A stretch of 64,000 nucleotides of DNA from an uncultured Ureaplasma sp. (GTDB lineage Bacteria > Bacillota_I > Bacilli_A > Mycoplasmatales > Mycoplasmoidaceae). Numbering within the stretch: position 1 is the stretch's first letter; the number at the start of each line of letters is the position of its first letter. Location: NCBI GenBank assembly GCA_947039515.1, contig CAMQYY010000002.1:1-64000 (forward strand), written 5' to 3'. Shown piece after piece: positions 19,923 to 32,823 of this stretch. The translations under genes and the position numbers were made by a program. The notes under the pieces were generated by a model. The model was not told the origin of the DNA. It saw nothing but the letters and a program-made list of their open reading frames with translations, and did no database searches.

Positions 19923-21026
19923 ATGAAAGAAAAAAAAATAATTATAGCTTTAAGTGGTGGAGTCGATTCTGCTGTTGCTTGTTTTTTATTAAAAAATAAA
20001 AATAAAAATGTTGAAGCAATATTTATGGATAATTGAGATAGTTTTATAAATAATGAATTAAATTACCAAAATAATGAAGAAGGTTGTAATTCTAAACAGG
20101 ATTATATTGATGCTTTAGAAGTAGCAAAAAAATTAAATGTTAAGTTACATAAAGTTAGTTTTACAAAAGAATATTGAAGCAAAGTTTTTCAAAAATTGGT
20201 AATAGGTTATGAAAATGGTAAAACTCCTAATCCTGATATTTTATGTAATAAATACATAAAATTTAATATGTTATTGAATTATGTAACTGAAAATCTTGAT
20301 GCTGATTTTTTAGCAACAGGGCATTATGCTAATATTGAAGAAAAAAATGGAATTTTCTATCTTTTACAACCAAGTGATAAATCCAAAGATCAAACTTATT
20401 TTCTTTCGGAATTAAATCAAGATCAACTTAGTAAAACAATTTTTCCATTAGCAAATATTTTCAAAAAAGATGTTAGAGAAATTGCAAAAAATAATGAATT
20501 TAGTATTTGAAATAAAAAAGATTCAACAGGAATTTGCTTTATAGGAAAAAGGGATTTTCAATCTTTTTTATCAAATTATATTAAACCCAAAATAGGTAAC
20601 ATTATTGATATTGAAAATAATCAAAAAATTGGTAATCATAATGGAGCATTCTATTATACTATAGGACAAAATAAAAATTTAAATCTTAGTGGTTTTGATT
20701 CTAAATATTATGTAATAAAAAAAGATATTAAAAATAATAATATATATGTTTCTAGGAAAGAAATGTATCGTAATAATTTTATAAAGGAAATTATTGTTAA
20801 TCCTCATTTTAATTGAATAAGTGGTATACCTATCGATTTTAATAATATTAATGTTATTATAAGACATCTACAAAAGCATATGGATTGTAGTATTGAATTT
20901 AATGAAGATAAGTTTGTTATTAAATTAAAAGATAATATCTTGAACTCAGTTTCAGAAGGACAATATGCTGTTTTATATAAAGATAATATTTGTCTTGGTG
21001 GCAGTGAAATAGTTAGTTATAAATAA
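19923..21026 (+). CDS. mnmA: tRNA-specific 2-thiouridylase MnmA
   Basis: 367 residues. It makes s2U at position 34 of Lys, Glu and Gln tRNAs, taking sulfur from a cysteine desulfurase such as the SufS encoded at 54141. It has the PP-loop SGGVDS near residue 11, the NPDILCNKYIKF motif with the first catalytic Cys, ATGHYA, DQTYFL, and the second Cys in STGICFIG. The start codon has no Shine-Dalgarno and lies right after a terminator, so its promoter is not obvious. It converges with rbgA across an A17 tract. Confidence 0.94.
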
Positions 21027-21041
21027 AAAAACATCTATTGT

Positions 21042-21058
21042 AAAAAAAAAAAAAAAAA
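21042..21058. repeat. 17-base A/T homopolymer between convergent genes
   Basis: A run of 17 A lies between the mnmA stop (21026) and the rbgA stop (21059). On the minus strand it is a T17 tract touching the rbgA stop, preceded by the self-complementary AAAATTAATTTT, so it may act as the U-run of an rbgA terminator. Runs of this length slip during replication. Confidence 0.8.
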
Positions 21059-21880
21059 TTAATTAAAATTAATTTTAGCTATCATACCATTTGAAATATG
21101 CTTAAAAAATAAATCATATGCTCTTATATAATCATATTCATTATTTATTTTTTTAAAATTATATTTCTCACAAAAAAATATAAGAAATTCATTAAAATCA
21201 ATCTTTTCTTTCAAATCATAAAAAGATACTATTTTTTGATAATAATTACTAATTAAAAAGTTATAACCATATTCTAATATTTTTTCAATTGGTAAAACTT
21301 CCCGTTTTATACAATTGATAAGAGCTAACTTATATCCAGTTTCATAATCATCTATTCTTTTAAATAAAATACCAGGAGTATCAATAATACTAAAAACTTT
21401 GTTTATAATTCTTGTTTCTTGATTTTTAGTAACACCAGCTCTATTTTCAACTTTTAAATTTTTTTTCATAGAAATAAAGTTTATTAAAGAACTTTTGCCA
21501 ACATTAGGAATTCCAATCACCATAATCAAAAATTGAGGGTTTATTAAACCCTTTCTTTTTAAATTCTCAATTTTATCACTAAAAATATTAGATAACTCAT
21601 CAATTATTTTTCTTTTAAATTTACGATCATATATGTTACCAAAAATAATATTCTCATCATTTTTAAAATCATAATCAGTTAAATCAGATTTTAAAGCTAT
21701 TGTTATCTTTTTTTTATTATTAATCATTTTGTCTAAATCTGAATTCCGAGTTAATTCAATAGCTCGAGCATCAACCACTTCAATAATTAAATCAACAACT
21801 TTTATTTTTTTATTAATCCCATCTGTTGCTTTTTTCATATGACCTGGATATCAATTTATTTTTATTTGATTTTCCAACAT
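21059..21880 (-). CDS. rbgA: Ribosome biogenesis GTPase RbgA (YlqF)
   Basis: 273 residues. It acts late in 50S assembly. It has the circularly permuted GTPase order: a G4 variant (ALKSDL) first, then G1 GIPNVGKSS, then G3 DTPGI. The N-terminus INWYPGHMKKA is the family signature; its Trp is UGA, so the start must be upstream at ATG 21880. That start is one base from the ffh stop, giving an ffh-rbgA operon. The C-terminal domain is helical and basic. Confidence 0.93.
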
Positions 21881-21881
21881 A

Positions 21882-23216
21882 TTAAAAATTTTTTCCAAAA
21901 GGATTTTTGCCTTTTTTAATCATATTACCAATATCTAACATCTTCTTGTTAGCATCTTCTCATTGTTTAAGGAGTTTATTTAAGTCATCAGGTTTCTTTC
22001 CAGAACCTTTAACAACCCTAACCTTTCTATTTGGATTTTTTTTAAATATTTTAGGATTTCTTCTTTCCTTTAATGTCATTGATGACATTAAAACTTTTCA
22101 ATCATGCATCTTAGATTCAATTAATGCTATTTTTGAATCAGATAAAGTATTTAAACCTGGTAACATAGAAGCCATACTACCAATAGACCCCATTTTATTC
22201 ATTTGAGAAAATTGAACCATTAAATCCTCTAAATCCATTTTTCCAGACATCATTCTTTGTAATTGACCCTTTAATCTATTTTCATCAACAATATCAGTAG
22301 CTTTTTCAGCTAATGATGCAATATCACCTAAACCAAGAATTCTATCAGCCATTCTATTAGGATAAAAAATATCTAAAGAACCTAATTTCTCACCAGTTCC
22401 AGAAAATTTAAAAGGTAAATTTAAAGTAGAAGATATACTTAAAGCAGCACCAGCTTTGGCATCTGAATCTAGTTTAGTGATAATTACACCTGTTAATTTT
22501 AATTTATTATGAAATTCTTTAGCAACATTTACAACATCTTGTCCAGACATAGCATCTACAACTAATAAGATTTCATCAGGTTCAAATTTCTTTTTAATTT
22601 GAACTAATTCATTCATTAATTTATCATCAGTTTGTAATCTACCAGCAGTATCAACTATTATTACATCATTATTTTTATCTTTTGCAATTTCTAAACTTTC
22701 TTTAATTGTTAAAACGGGGTCTTGTTTTCCTTTTTCTAAAAAATCAACATTAACTTCATTTGCTAATGTTTCTAATTGATCTATAGCAGCAGGTCTATAA
22801 ATATCACAAGCAACAAGTAATGGTTTCTTCTCTTTTTTTTCTTTTAAATATTTTGCAAGTTTTCCAACAGTTGTAGTTTTACCAGAACCTTGCAGACCTA
22901 CAAGCATTATTTTCACGCATTTTTTATCAAGAACTAAATCAGATTTATTTTTACCTAAAATTTCAATCAGCTCTTCTTTAATAACTCTAAGAACAAATTG
23001 TTCAGATGTTTCATTTTTATCAACTATCTGACCAACACACTTTTCTTTTATTCCGGATATAAATGTTTTAATAACAGAAATGCTAACGTCTGAATCTAAT
23101 AAAACCATTCTAATTTGTTTTAATAACTCAGCTATATCTTCTTCAGTTATAGTGGCATTTAATAATTTTTTTTTCATTGTTTTCTGAACAATATTACTCA
23201 TCATTGATTTCAACAT
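21882..23216 (-). CDS. ffh: Signal recognition particle GTPase Ffh
   Basis: 444 residues. With SRP RNA it targets membrane and secreted proteins to FtsY and the translocon. N domain, then G domain (GLQGSGKTT, DTAGRLQTD, TKLDSDAKAG, GTGEKLGSLDIF), then the Met-rich M domain (MMSGKMDLEDLM, RVVKGSGKKPDD). AAAGGA five bases upstream selects ATG 23216 over an ATG at 23231. The end is only visible once a UGA at 22100-22098 is read as Trp. Confidence 0.96.
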
Positions 23217-23282
23217 AAAAATCCTTTGCATTAAACATTTATTATTATTATAATTGATATAGTAATTAAAATTAAGGAAATT

Positions 23283-24113
23283 ATGCCTGAGCTTCCAGAA
23301 GTTGAAACTGTTGTAAGATATTTAAATAACAATATTTTAAATAAAAAGATAGTTGAAATCATTGTTCATAAAGAAAAAATTATCAAGAACACTAACAAAA
23401 AAAATTTTATAAATTTTATCATTAATGAAAAAATATTAAAAGTTGAAAGAAAAGCAAAATATATTATTTTTGTTTTTAGTAATAATAAAAACATGATTTC
23501 TCATTTAAGAATGGAAGGAAAATTTTTTGTTGAAAAAAATGATTCAGAATTAATTAAAAATAAACATTCACATATTTTATTTAAATTTGAAGATGATAAA
23601 TATTTAATATACAATGATACAAGAATTTTCGGAACCATGAATATTTATAATAAAGAAGAGATGTTCAATAATAGAGAACTAATTAGAGTTGGTTATGAAC
23701 CATTTGATAAAAATTGTAATGTTGATTATTTATTTGAAATTTTTAAAAAAAGTAATAGAAAAATAAAAACCATTTTATTAGATCAAAGTATTATTTCTGG
23801 TATTGGGAATATATATGCAGATGAAATTCTTTTTCAAGCAAAAATATTACCTTTTAGAGAATCAAAATCATTAAATAAAAATGATATTAATAATATTTTA
23901 TCAGCTTCAATAGAAATATTGAATAAATCAATATTAAATAAAGGAACAACTATTCATAGTTTTAAATCAAACAGTTTAGAAACTGGTAATTATCAAAAAT
24001 TTTTAAAAGTACACACTAGAAAGGATAAAGAATGCTTAATTTGTAAAGACAAAATAATTAAGACAAAAGTTAATAACAGGGGAACATATTATTGTGAAAC
24101 ATGTCAAAATTAA
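23283..24113 (+). CDS. mutM: Formamidopyrimidine-DNA glycosylase (Fpg/MutM)
   Basis: 276 residues. It removes oxidised purines such as 8-oxoG and nicks the abasic site. The N-terminal catalytic PELPEVETV is intact, followed by the H2TH region (LDQSIISGIGNIYADEILF) and a C-terminal zinc finger with CLIC and CETC. AAGGA lies upstream. The stop overlaps the stop of convergent ispD by a few bases. Its presence fits the oxidative-stress genes elsewhere in the window. Confidence 0.96.
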   Translation: MPELPEVETVVRYLNNNILNKKIVEIIVHKEKIIKNTNKKNFINFIINEKILKVERKAKYIIFVFSNNKNMISHLRMEGKFFVEKNDSELIKNKHSHILFKFEDDKYLIYNDTRIFGTMNIYNKEEMFNNRELIRVGYEPFDKNCNVDYLFEIFKKSNRKIKTILLDQSIISGIGNIYADEILFQAKILPFRESKSLNKNDINNILSASIEILNKSILNKGTTIHSFKSNSLETGNYQKFLKVHTRKDKECLICKDKIIKTKVNNRGTYYCETCQN

Positions 24114-24784
24114 TTATTTTTCTCAATAATCAATTTTGCCAATTCAAAATCCTCATAAGTTGTTATTTTAAAATTTAATTTTTTCCCATAAACTATTTTA
24201 GGGTTATATTTATTAACATAAAGTCCAATAGTATCAGTTATTTTGTTATTAATATCAAAATCATTTTTAATATTTTTTATTATTTCATACTTAAAACTTT
24301 GAGGTGTTTGAAGTGTCAAAAAATCATCTCTATTTAGATTATTTAATGTTGATTTATCACAAATTGTATTTTCAATTTGTATATAAGTTCCTACTATTTT
24401 ATTATTTTTTATATTATCTAAATGATTATTAATAATTTCATTGTCTATCAAAATTCGGTTTCCATCATGGATTAGAATACAATCAATATTTTTTAATTTC
24501 AGATTGATATTAATTCATTCAATTGCTTTTATTAAACTTTTATGTCTAGATGTGCTGCCACTAATTAATTTAATTTTATTATGATATTTTTGATTTAAAA
24601 ATTCATGATATTCATTTTGAATAACTATAATAATTTTGTCAAAATTATTATTTGAAATAAATTTATCAATTGTATATTCAATTAAATGTTTATTTTTAAT
24701 TAATTCCATTTGCTTTAATTTATTACTATTATTAGCAAATCTTTTACCAATACCATTTGATAAAATAATTCCTATTTTTTGCAT
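24110..24784 (-). CDS. ispD: MEP cytidylyltransferase IspD
   Basis: 224 residues. It joins CTP to 2-C-methyl-D-erythritol 4-phosphate in the non-mevalonate isoprenoid pathway. A nucleotidyltransferase start (ILSNGIGKRF with NKLKQM) replaces the usual AAGxGxRM...KQ, IHDGNR replaces HDAARP, and TLQTPQSF is kept. The protein is diverged but every block is in order. It follows nrdA by eight bases with AGGGT before its ATG. A related cytidylyltransferase such as TarI is possible, but ispF nearby at 28403 supports IspD. Confidence 0.8.
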
Positions 24785-24792
24785 ATCTTACC

Positions 24793-27153
24793 CTATGTAC
24801 AACTATCACATATTTCTTCAATACTATCTTTTTCAGTTTTGCAATAATAAAATGTTTTTATTCCAAGATGGAATCCATAAAAATGAAAAAGGGAAAATTC
24901 TGTTAATGATTTAACCTTAGTAAAGTAACTATTAATAGATTGTGATTGATCTAAATAACATTGTCTTATAGCAGCATTTTTTAATAGCATGTATTGATCA
25001 CAGTCAGTTGCAATTTTATAATATTTTCAATTATTTTTTAAATTAGGAGCAAGTGTTGGTAAATTTATTTTTCCATCTTCTTTATAAATAAAATTTTGAA
25101 TCGGTTCTATAGATTCAGTAGCATTAATTATTTTTCCAGAAGTAGCAGTTGGAGCAATCGCCATTATTTGAGCATTTCTCAATCCTGATTTTTTTATTTT
25201 ATTAGATAAGTTATTTCATTTTTTCATATCAGGCTGATAATTAGTTAATTTTAAAGCATGCTTATTAGCACGATATATAGGTAAATCACCTTTTGCTCAT
25301 TTTGTTTTCTTAAAATTATTGAAACTTCCTTTTTCGATAGCTAAATTAGCAGATGCATTAATTAATTCATATGAAATTTCATCCATTATCCGATGATTCT
25401 CTTCTAATGCTTCTTTTGAATCTATAATAATTTTTTTAGTTGCTAAATAATTTGTCAAATTTAAAATACCTACTCCTAAATATCTGAAATTTTGATTAGT
25501 TTTTTGAGCTTCAATTACAGGATACATCCCAATATCAATAGTATTATCTAGTGCTCTTATAATTAAATTTGTGATATTTTTTTTATTTTCAAAACTAGAT
25601 GAAAAATAATTTAATAAGTTAATAGAAGCTAAATTACACAAACTAATATCACCAGCAATTCTCTTATTGATAATAATCTTTGAATCATTAGTATCAAAAT
25701 AAGTTTCTATTTCTTTTGATGATGAACTAGGTAAAGTTATTTCTGTACAAAGATTAGATGAAGAAATATATTCATTTAACATTGAAACTTCATTTACATT
25801 TTCCTCATGGAATAAATATATATTACCTGTTTCAACTCTTTCTTTAAACAGTAAACCAATAATTTTTCTTGCATTAATAGTTTTTTTAGATATCTTCGGA
25901 TCATTTTCATATTTAATGTATAATTCATTGAATTTATCGCCATAACAACTTAAAAGATCTGGTACATCCTTCGGATCGAATAAAGAAACTTTTTCATTTT
26001 TTAAAACTCTATCAATCAATAATTGATTTATTTTTACTCCATATTTTAAGTTTCTAGCCCTATTTTCTTCTGTACCATTATTATTTTTAAGTACAACTAA
26101 ATCTTGAAAATTATTATTTCATCATTGAAAATACAAAGCACAAGCCCCAGGTCTATGTGAGCCTTGATTAAAAGATTTTATAGTTGATTCAAATATTTTA
26201 ACAAATGAAACTGGTCCAGTACTATAATCTCCATTATCACCAATTTTACTACCACTACTTCTAATACTAGAAATATCAATAGCAATTCCTCCTTTATTTT
26301 TTGAATAGATAGCTAAATTTTTAGTTGTATTCAAAATTGAATTAGTATCATCATCAGTTGACATTATTACACATGATGCTAATTGCATTTTATTAGTTCC
26401 TGAATTTAACATAATAGGTGTTGCTAATGTAATATCGTGATTTGAAATCATGTCATAAAATTTTTTAATATAATCTATTCTTTCATCTTTTTTTTCATTA
26501 TAGAAAAGAGTCATAGCAACTCTCATATAAACATGTTGAGGGAGTTCAAATTTTTTAGTTTTTGTTATGTTTTTACAATATTTTTCAAAGAACATATAAA
26601 GACTTTTATATTTAAAAAGAGTATCTCTTTTAGGTTTAATAATTTTTTCTAAAATTTCAATATCTTCATTAGAATAAGTATTATAAATATTTGCATTATA
26701 TATATTATTATCTAATCCCTTTTGGATAACATCTTTAAATTTTGGATAATAGCTGCTCATTTCATTTTTTGAAAGAATTTGTTTTTTATCTCATGTTTCT
26801 TTATAAATTTTTAATAATAAAAGTTTTGAAGCAATATCTTCATATTGAGGCTGAATTCTTGAAATATTATTTACAGCAGTTCTAATAAGTTCATCATAAA
26901 CATCAGTAATTTTTATTTCATCATATAGTTTTATTCTAGTTGCTTTTAGTAAATGTTCAACATTTCCTTCATTGTTATCACACGCTCATAAACATACTTT
27001 ATGCATTTTTTGAACGTCATATTTAACAATTCTTCCATCTCTCTTTGTAATTTTTAAATTATCAATTAATTTTTCTTTTTCAAAATCAAATTGCTCATTG
27101 ATATTATCATTACTTTTTTCAACATCTATTAGACTAATTTTTCTCTCAGACAT
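24793..27153 (-). CDS. nrdA: Class Ia ribonucleotide reductase, large subunit NrdA
   Basis: 786 residues. It reduces ribonucleoside diphosphates using a radical supplied by NrdB. An N-terminal ATP-cone (TKRDGRIVKYDVQKMHKV) gives dATP feedback. The catalytic Cys residues are in LASCVIM, NLCTEI and DISLCNLASINL. The radical-transfer pair is in KTFYYCKT, and the C-terminal shuttle Cys are in EICDSC. LKYGVKINQL and SLFDPKDVPDL match the E. coli type rather than NrdE. Mycoplasmas normally carry the Ib set NrdF-NrdI-NrdE; no nrdI is present here. AAAGGG precedes ATG 27153. Confidence 0.92.
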
Positions 27154-27166
27154 AATTAATTTCCCT

Positions 27167-28291
27167 TTATTTTTCATCAATAATTTTTTCAAGCAAAGAT
27201 TCTAAATTCTTTTCTCCAATATCAAATTCCATTGTTCCAATATTATAACTAATAGATATTTGTTCTTGTTGAGCAGTATTATCTTTATTGATATCTTTAT
27301 AGAATTCAAATCATTTAACAATTTCTATATCATTATTTATTTTATAAATAGGATCTATTCCTATATTATTAAGTCTTAAATTTGCATAATATTTAATAAA
27401 TTCTTCAATAACATTTAATGTTAATGATTTAATAGGACCAAAATCTAAAAGATAATTTGCCCATATAATTTCTTCATTTACTACTTTTTTAACAATTTTT
27501 ATTGTTTCTTCTTCAAATCAATTTGTATTAAAAAGGTTTTTAAAACCTTCATTTTTATCTTTTTTTAAAATATTTAATAAACTTCCAATAACAGCAACAT
27601 GTTTATCTTCATCATAATTAATTAGCTTAATAATTTTTGAGATTCCTGGGATTGCATTTGCATATGAATCATTTATTATATATGTAACAAGGAATGAAAC
27701 ATAAAATTTTATTCCTTCAAGAAAATAAATTTGAATTAACAATGACAATATTGTTTTTTTATTTTCTTCAGTATCAGTTAATAAATCCTTTTTTAATAAA
27801 TATTTTACTTTATCATAAGCCTCAATTTCAGCACTAACTCTATTTTTAATAGCATCTAGTTCATATATTCTATTAAAAACATCAGTAGCATCACTTGAAA
27901 ACATTTCTCTAATAATATGAGAGTACGAAAGTGAATGAATTAATTCGAAATATGCCTGTGACTTAAAAACAGATTCTCATTCACTCGAAGTAACGATTTC
28001 ACTCATTATTGAATCTAATCCTCTATTTTGAGTACTGTCCATTAATGTTTGAAATAATAGATTATTAATTATCACTTCTTGAACATGGTTTGGTAAATTT
28101 TCAAAATTTTCCTTATCATGAATTAAAGAAATCTCTTCAGGAGTTCAAAATGCTTGTCGCATAGATCTTTCAATATTTTTTGTTATTTTATTTTTGTAAA
28201 TATCATATCTTTGAAAGCCATTATAACTTCCAAAAAAAATTTTCTGATTATCAATAGGAACAATCAATTCTAAATCTACTATTTTTTTCAT
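27167..28291 (-). CDS. nrdB: Class Ia ribonucleotide reductase, small subunit NrdB
   Basis: 374 residues. All diiron ligands are present: Asp in LMDSTQ, Glu and His in ELIHSLSY, Glu in FLEGIKFY, and Glu and His in YDEDKHV. The radical Tyr is in SLSYSHIIR, corresponding to E. coli Tyr122. Motifs and length match NrdB (class Ia) rather than NrdF. GGAG upstream sets ATG 28291. nrdA follows after 13 bases in the same operon. The enzyme needs oxygen to form its radical, an interesting contrast with the rubrerythrin gene. Confidence 0.92.
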
Positions 28292-28310
28292 AAATATTCT
28301 CCATATACCT

Positions 28311-28323
28311 ATTATGGTACAAT
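28311..28323. promoter_or_regulatory. Overlapping divergent -10 boxes of ispF and nrdB
   Basis: On the plus strand TGGTACAAT (28315-28323) is an extended -10 for ispF. On the minus strand CATAAT (28316-28311) could be the nrdB -10, 20 bases before its start codon. The two overlap by a base or two, so polymerase could not use both at once. Confidence 0.4.
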
Positions 28324-28402
28324 AGTATTATTAAAAATAATACAAGAATAAAAATAGAAACAATATTATGATAATAAAATTTCTTTTAAAGAATGGATTT
28401 TA

Positions 28403-28852
28403 ATGTTTGTTGGATTTGGTAAAGATATCCATAAATTAGAAAAAAAAAATAAAAAAATATTACTTGCTGGAATTGAAGTTGAATCGGAATATTCAATTAT
28501 TAGTCATTCTGATGGTGATGTTTTATTTCATGCAATATCAAGAGGTATTCTTGGAGCACTTTCTTTGGAAGATATTGGAACATATTTTCCAAATAGTCAA
28601 GAAAATTTAAATTTAAATAGTCATGATATTTTAATTTTTTCTATTAACAAAATGAAAGAAAATAATCTTATTATTTCTAATATAGACATTACTATTACTT
28701 GTGAAAAGATTATTTTAAAAAATTTTTTATTAAAAATTAAAAAAAAATTAATTAACGATTTAAGTTGTGAAAATATCAGCATTAAAGCAACTAAATTTGA
28801 GGATGAAAATAATAATTTTATTTTATGTGAAGCAATTTTAATTTTAAATTAG
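28403..28852 (+). CDS. ispF: MEcPP synthase IspF
   Basis: 149 residues, normal length. It cyclises CDP-ME 2-phosphate to methylerythritol cyclodiphosphate in the MEP pathway. The metal site is in GKDIHKL (Asp, His) and SHSDGDVLFHAI (His), and GALSLEDIGTYFP is the family signature. The C-terminal IKATKFEDE block corresponds to the usual KATTTE. It is divergent from nrdB and convergent with ligA, and its partner ispD lies 3.6 kb away beyond nrdA. Confidence 0.92.
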   Translation: MFVGFGKDIHKLEKKNKKILLAGIEVESEYSIISHSDGDVLFHAISRGILGALSLEDIGTYFPNSQENLNLNSHDILIFSINKMKENNLIISNIDITITCEKIILKNFLLKIKKKLINDLSCENISIKATKFEDENNNFILCEAILILN

Positions 28853-28860
28853 TTATAAAT

Positions 28861-30876
<2,016 letters not shown>

Positions 30877-30931
30877 ATATTCTGCTAATTAACTTATAAT
30901 TATAATAATATTTTATTTTTAGCAAGGTTTT

Positions 30932-31855
30932 ATGGAAAAATTTGATTTATTAATAATTGGTGGCGGTCCAGCTGGTTTTACTAGTGCTATTTATGGAGAA
31001 AGAGCTAATTTAAAAACCGCTTTTATTGAAAATGATGTACCAGGAGGAAAAGTTACAAAAACCGCTGTTGTCGAAAATTATCCAGGTTTTGATTATATTC
31101 AGGGCCCAGATTTAGCTCTAAAAATGTTTTCTCAAGTTGAAAAATTAAATTCAAAATTTATCTTTGCAACTGCTAAGAAGATTACTATTGAAAACAATTT
31201 AAAAATAGTTACCCTTGATAGTGGTGAAAAAATCACTGCAAAAGCAATTATAATAGCTATTGGAACTATTAATAGAAAATTAGGTTGTAAAGGTGAAGAA
31301 GAGTTTATTAATAAAGGAGTTTCATATTGTTCTATTTGCGACGGACCATTTTTAAAAAATAAAGTAGCAGCAGTAATAGGATCTGGTAATTCTGCTATGG
31401 AAGAATCTTTATATTTATCTGAATTAGCTAGTAAATTATATTTAATTAACAGATCAGATAAGTTCAAAGGTACTCCTTCATTATTACCAAGACTTGAAGC
31501 AAAAAAAAATATTGAAATTATTTATAATAGTTCTGTTATTGAAATTTCAGGAACTAAAAAAGTTGAACAAATTGATATTGAAGATAAAAATGGTGAGATT
31601 AAACAAATTAAAATTTCGGGAATATTTCCTCTTGTTGGTTTGTTATCAAAAAATATTGAAATTGAGAACGGAGAATTAAAACTTTCAAAAGAAGGGTTTA
31701 TCATAGTCAATGAATCTATGGAAACTTCTATTCCCGGAATATTTGCTGCTGGTGATATAGTTGATAAAAAAATACGACAAATTTCAACAGCTATAAACGA
31801 TGGAACAATAGCAGCATTATCTGCTAAGAAATACATTAATGATTTAGAAGAATAA
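30932..31855 (+). CDS. trxB: Thioredoxin reductase
   Basis: 307 residues. A flavoprotein that passes electrons from NADPH to thioredoxin. It has the FAD-binding GGGPAG, the redox pair CSIC before DGPF, the NADPH-binding GSGNSA and the second FAD motif FAAGDI. AAGG precedes the ATG. It would drive the peroxiredoxin (53457) and ribonucleotide reductase (24793) encoded here through a thioredoxin that is not in this window. Confidence 0.96.
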   Translation: MEKFDLLIIGGGPAGFTSAIYGERANLKTAFIENDVPGGKVTKTAVVENYPGFDYIQGPDLALKMFSQVEKLNSKFIFATAKKITIENNLKIVTLDSGEKITAKAIIIAIGTINRKLGCKGEEEFINKGVSYCSICDGPFLKNKVAAVIGSGNSAMEESLYLSELASKLYLINRSDKFKGTPSLLPRLEAKKNIEIIYNSSVIEISGTKKVEQIDIEDKNGEIKQIKISGIFPLVGLLSKNIEIENGELKLSKEGFIIVNESMETSIPGIFAAGDIVDKKIRQISTAINDGTIAALSAKKYINDLEE

Positions 31856-31913
31856 GTTTTTAATATTATTTATATATAATAATATTAATTAATTATGGAT
31901 AAGTACCAAATAT

Positions 31914-32822
31914 ATGAATCGAAAAGAAGAGCAAGTTAATGATATATCAATATCAAAAGAAATTCAAAAATTAAATTCAAATTTAATTATCAGTTTAGAA
32001 AATTTAAAAAAAACATATGTAACTGATAAAAATGAAACAACCGTCTTACATGATATTAATTTACAAATTGAAAAAGGAGAATTAATTGTAATTCTTGGAC
32101 CCAGTGGATGTGGTAAAACAACTTTAATGAATATTATGTCCGGACTTATCAGTGCGACATCAGGTTCAGTTAAAGTTTGTGATGTTGAGTTAACAGAATT
32201 ATCCACTAATGATAAAACTAAATTTAGACGAGAAAATATTTCTTTTATTTTTCAACAATATGGTTTAGTTCAAAATTTAAATGCTATAGAAAATATTGAA
32301 TTAGGATTATTTCTTTATTTGAAAAATGTTAAATTAAACTATAAGAATAATTTAATAGATTTAAAATTAAAATTAAAAGAAAATTTAATTGATAAAAGTG
32401 AATATACAAAAAAATATATTAATTTAAAAGAAGAATACAAATCTAAAAAAATTAATAATCATGAGGAAATAAATAGTTTATTAAAAACTATGAATCTAGA
32501 AAAGCATGGCAAAAAAATGATAACAAATTTATCAGGCGGACAACAACAACGTGTTTCTATTGCAAGAGCTCTTGCAAAAAAACCAACAATAATTTTTGCA
32601 GATGAACCAACAGGTGCTCTTGATGAATCTACTTCTAAAATTATTCTTGAAGAATTTTTAAGTATCAATAAGAAGTTTCATACAACAATAGTCGTAATTA
32701 CTCACAACCCTATTATTGCAAAACTTGCTAATAAGGTTATTTATTTGAAAGATGGCTATATTAAAAAAATTATTGAAAATGAAAAACCTGCTACTGTATC
32801 AGAATTAGATTGGGAAATATAA
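31914..32822 (+). CDS. ABC transporter ATPase (LolD/MacB type) with inserted coiled helix
   Basis: 302 residues. Walker A GPSGCGKTT, Q-loop FQQYGL, signature LSGGQQQR, Walker B IIFADEPTGAL and the switch His (VITHNP) are all present. Between Q-loop and signature lies a Lys/Leu/Asn-rich insert of about 50 residues, and the N-terminus has a 25-residue extension. The closest family is the exporter group with FtsX-like permeases; similar ATPases with an insert are known in mycoplasmas. No permease gene is adjacent: the next gene is secA, one base later. Confidence 0.88.
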   Translation: MNRKEEQVNDISISKEIQKLNSNLIISLENLKKTYVTDKNETTVLHDINLQIEKGELIVILGPSGCGKTTLMNIMSGLISATSGSVKVCDVELTELSTNDKTKFRRENISFIFQQYGLVQNLNAIENIELGLFLYLKNVKLNYKNNLIDLKLKLKENLIDKSEYTKKYINLKEEYKSKKINNHEEINSLLKTMNLEKHGKKMITNLSGGQQQRVSIARALAKKPTIIFADEPTGALDESTSKIILEEFLSINKKFHTTIVVITHNPIIAKLANKVIYLKDGYIKKIIENEKPATVSELDWEI

Positions 32823-32823
32823 A

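Noticed and set aside
21907-22206. Plus-strand open frame of about 99 codons inside ffh
   Set aside because: It is antisense to the conserved M domain of Ffh and has no family features.
31132-31836. Minus-strand open frames within trxB
   Set aside because: The plus strand encodes all TrxB motifs; the antisense frames have no start signals.
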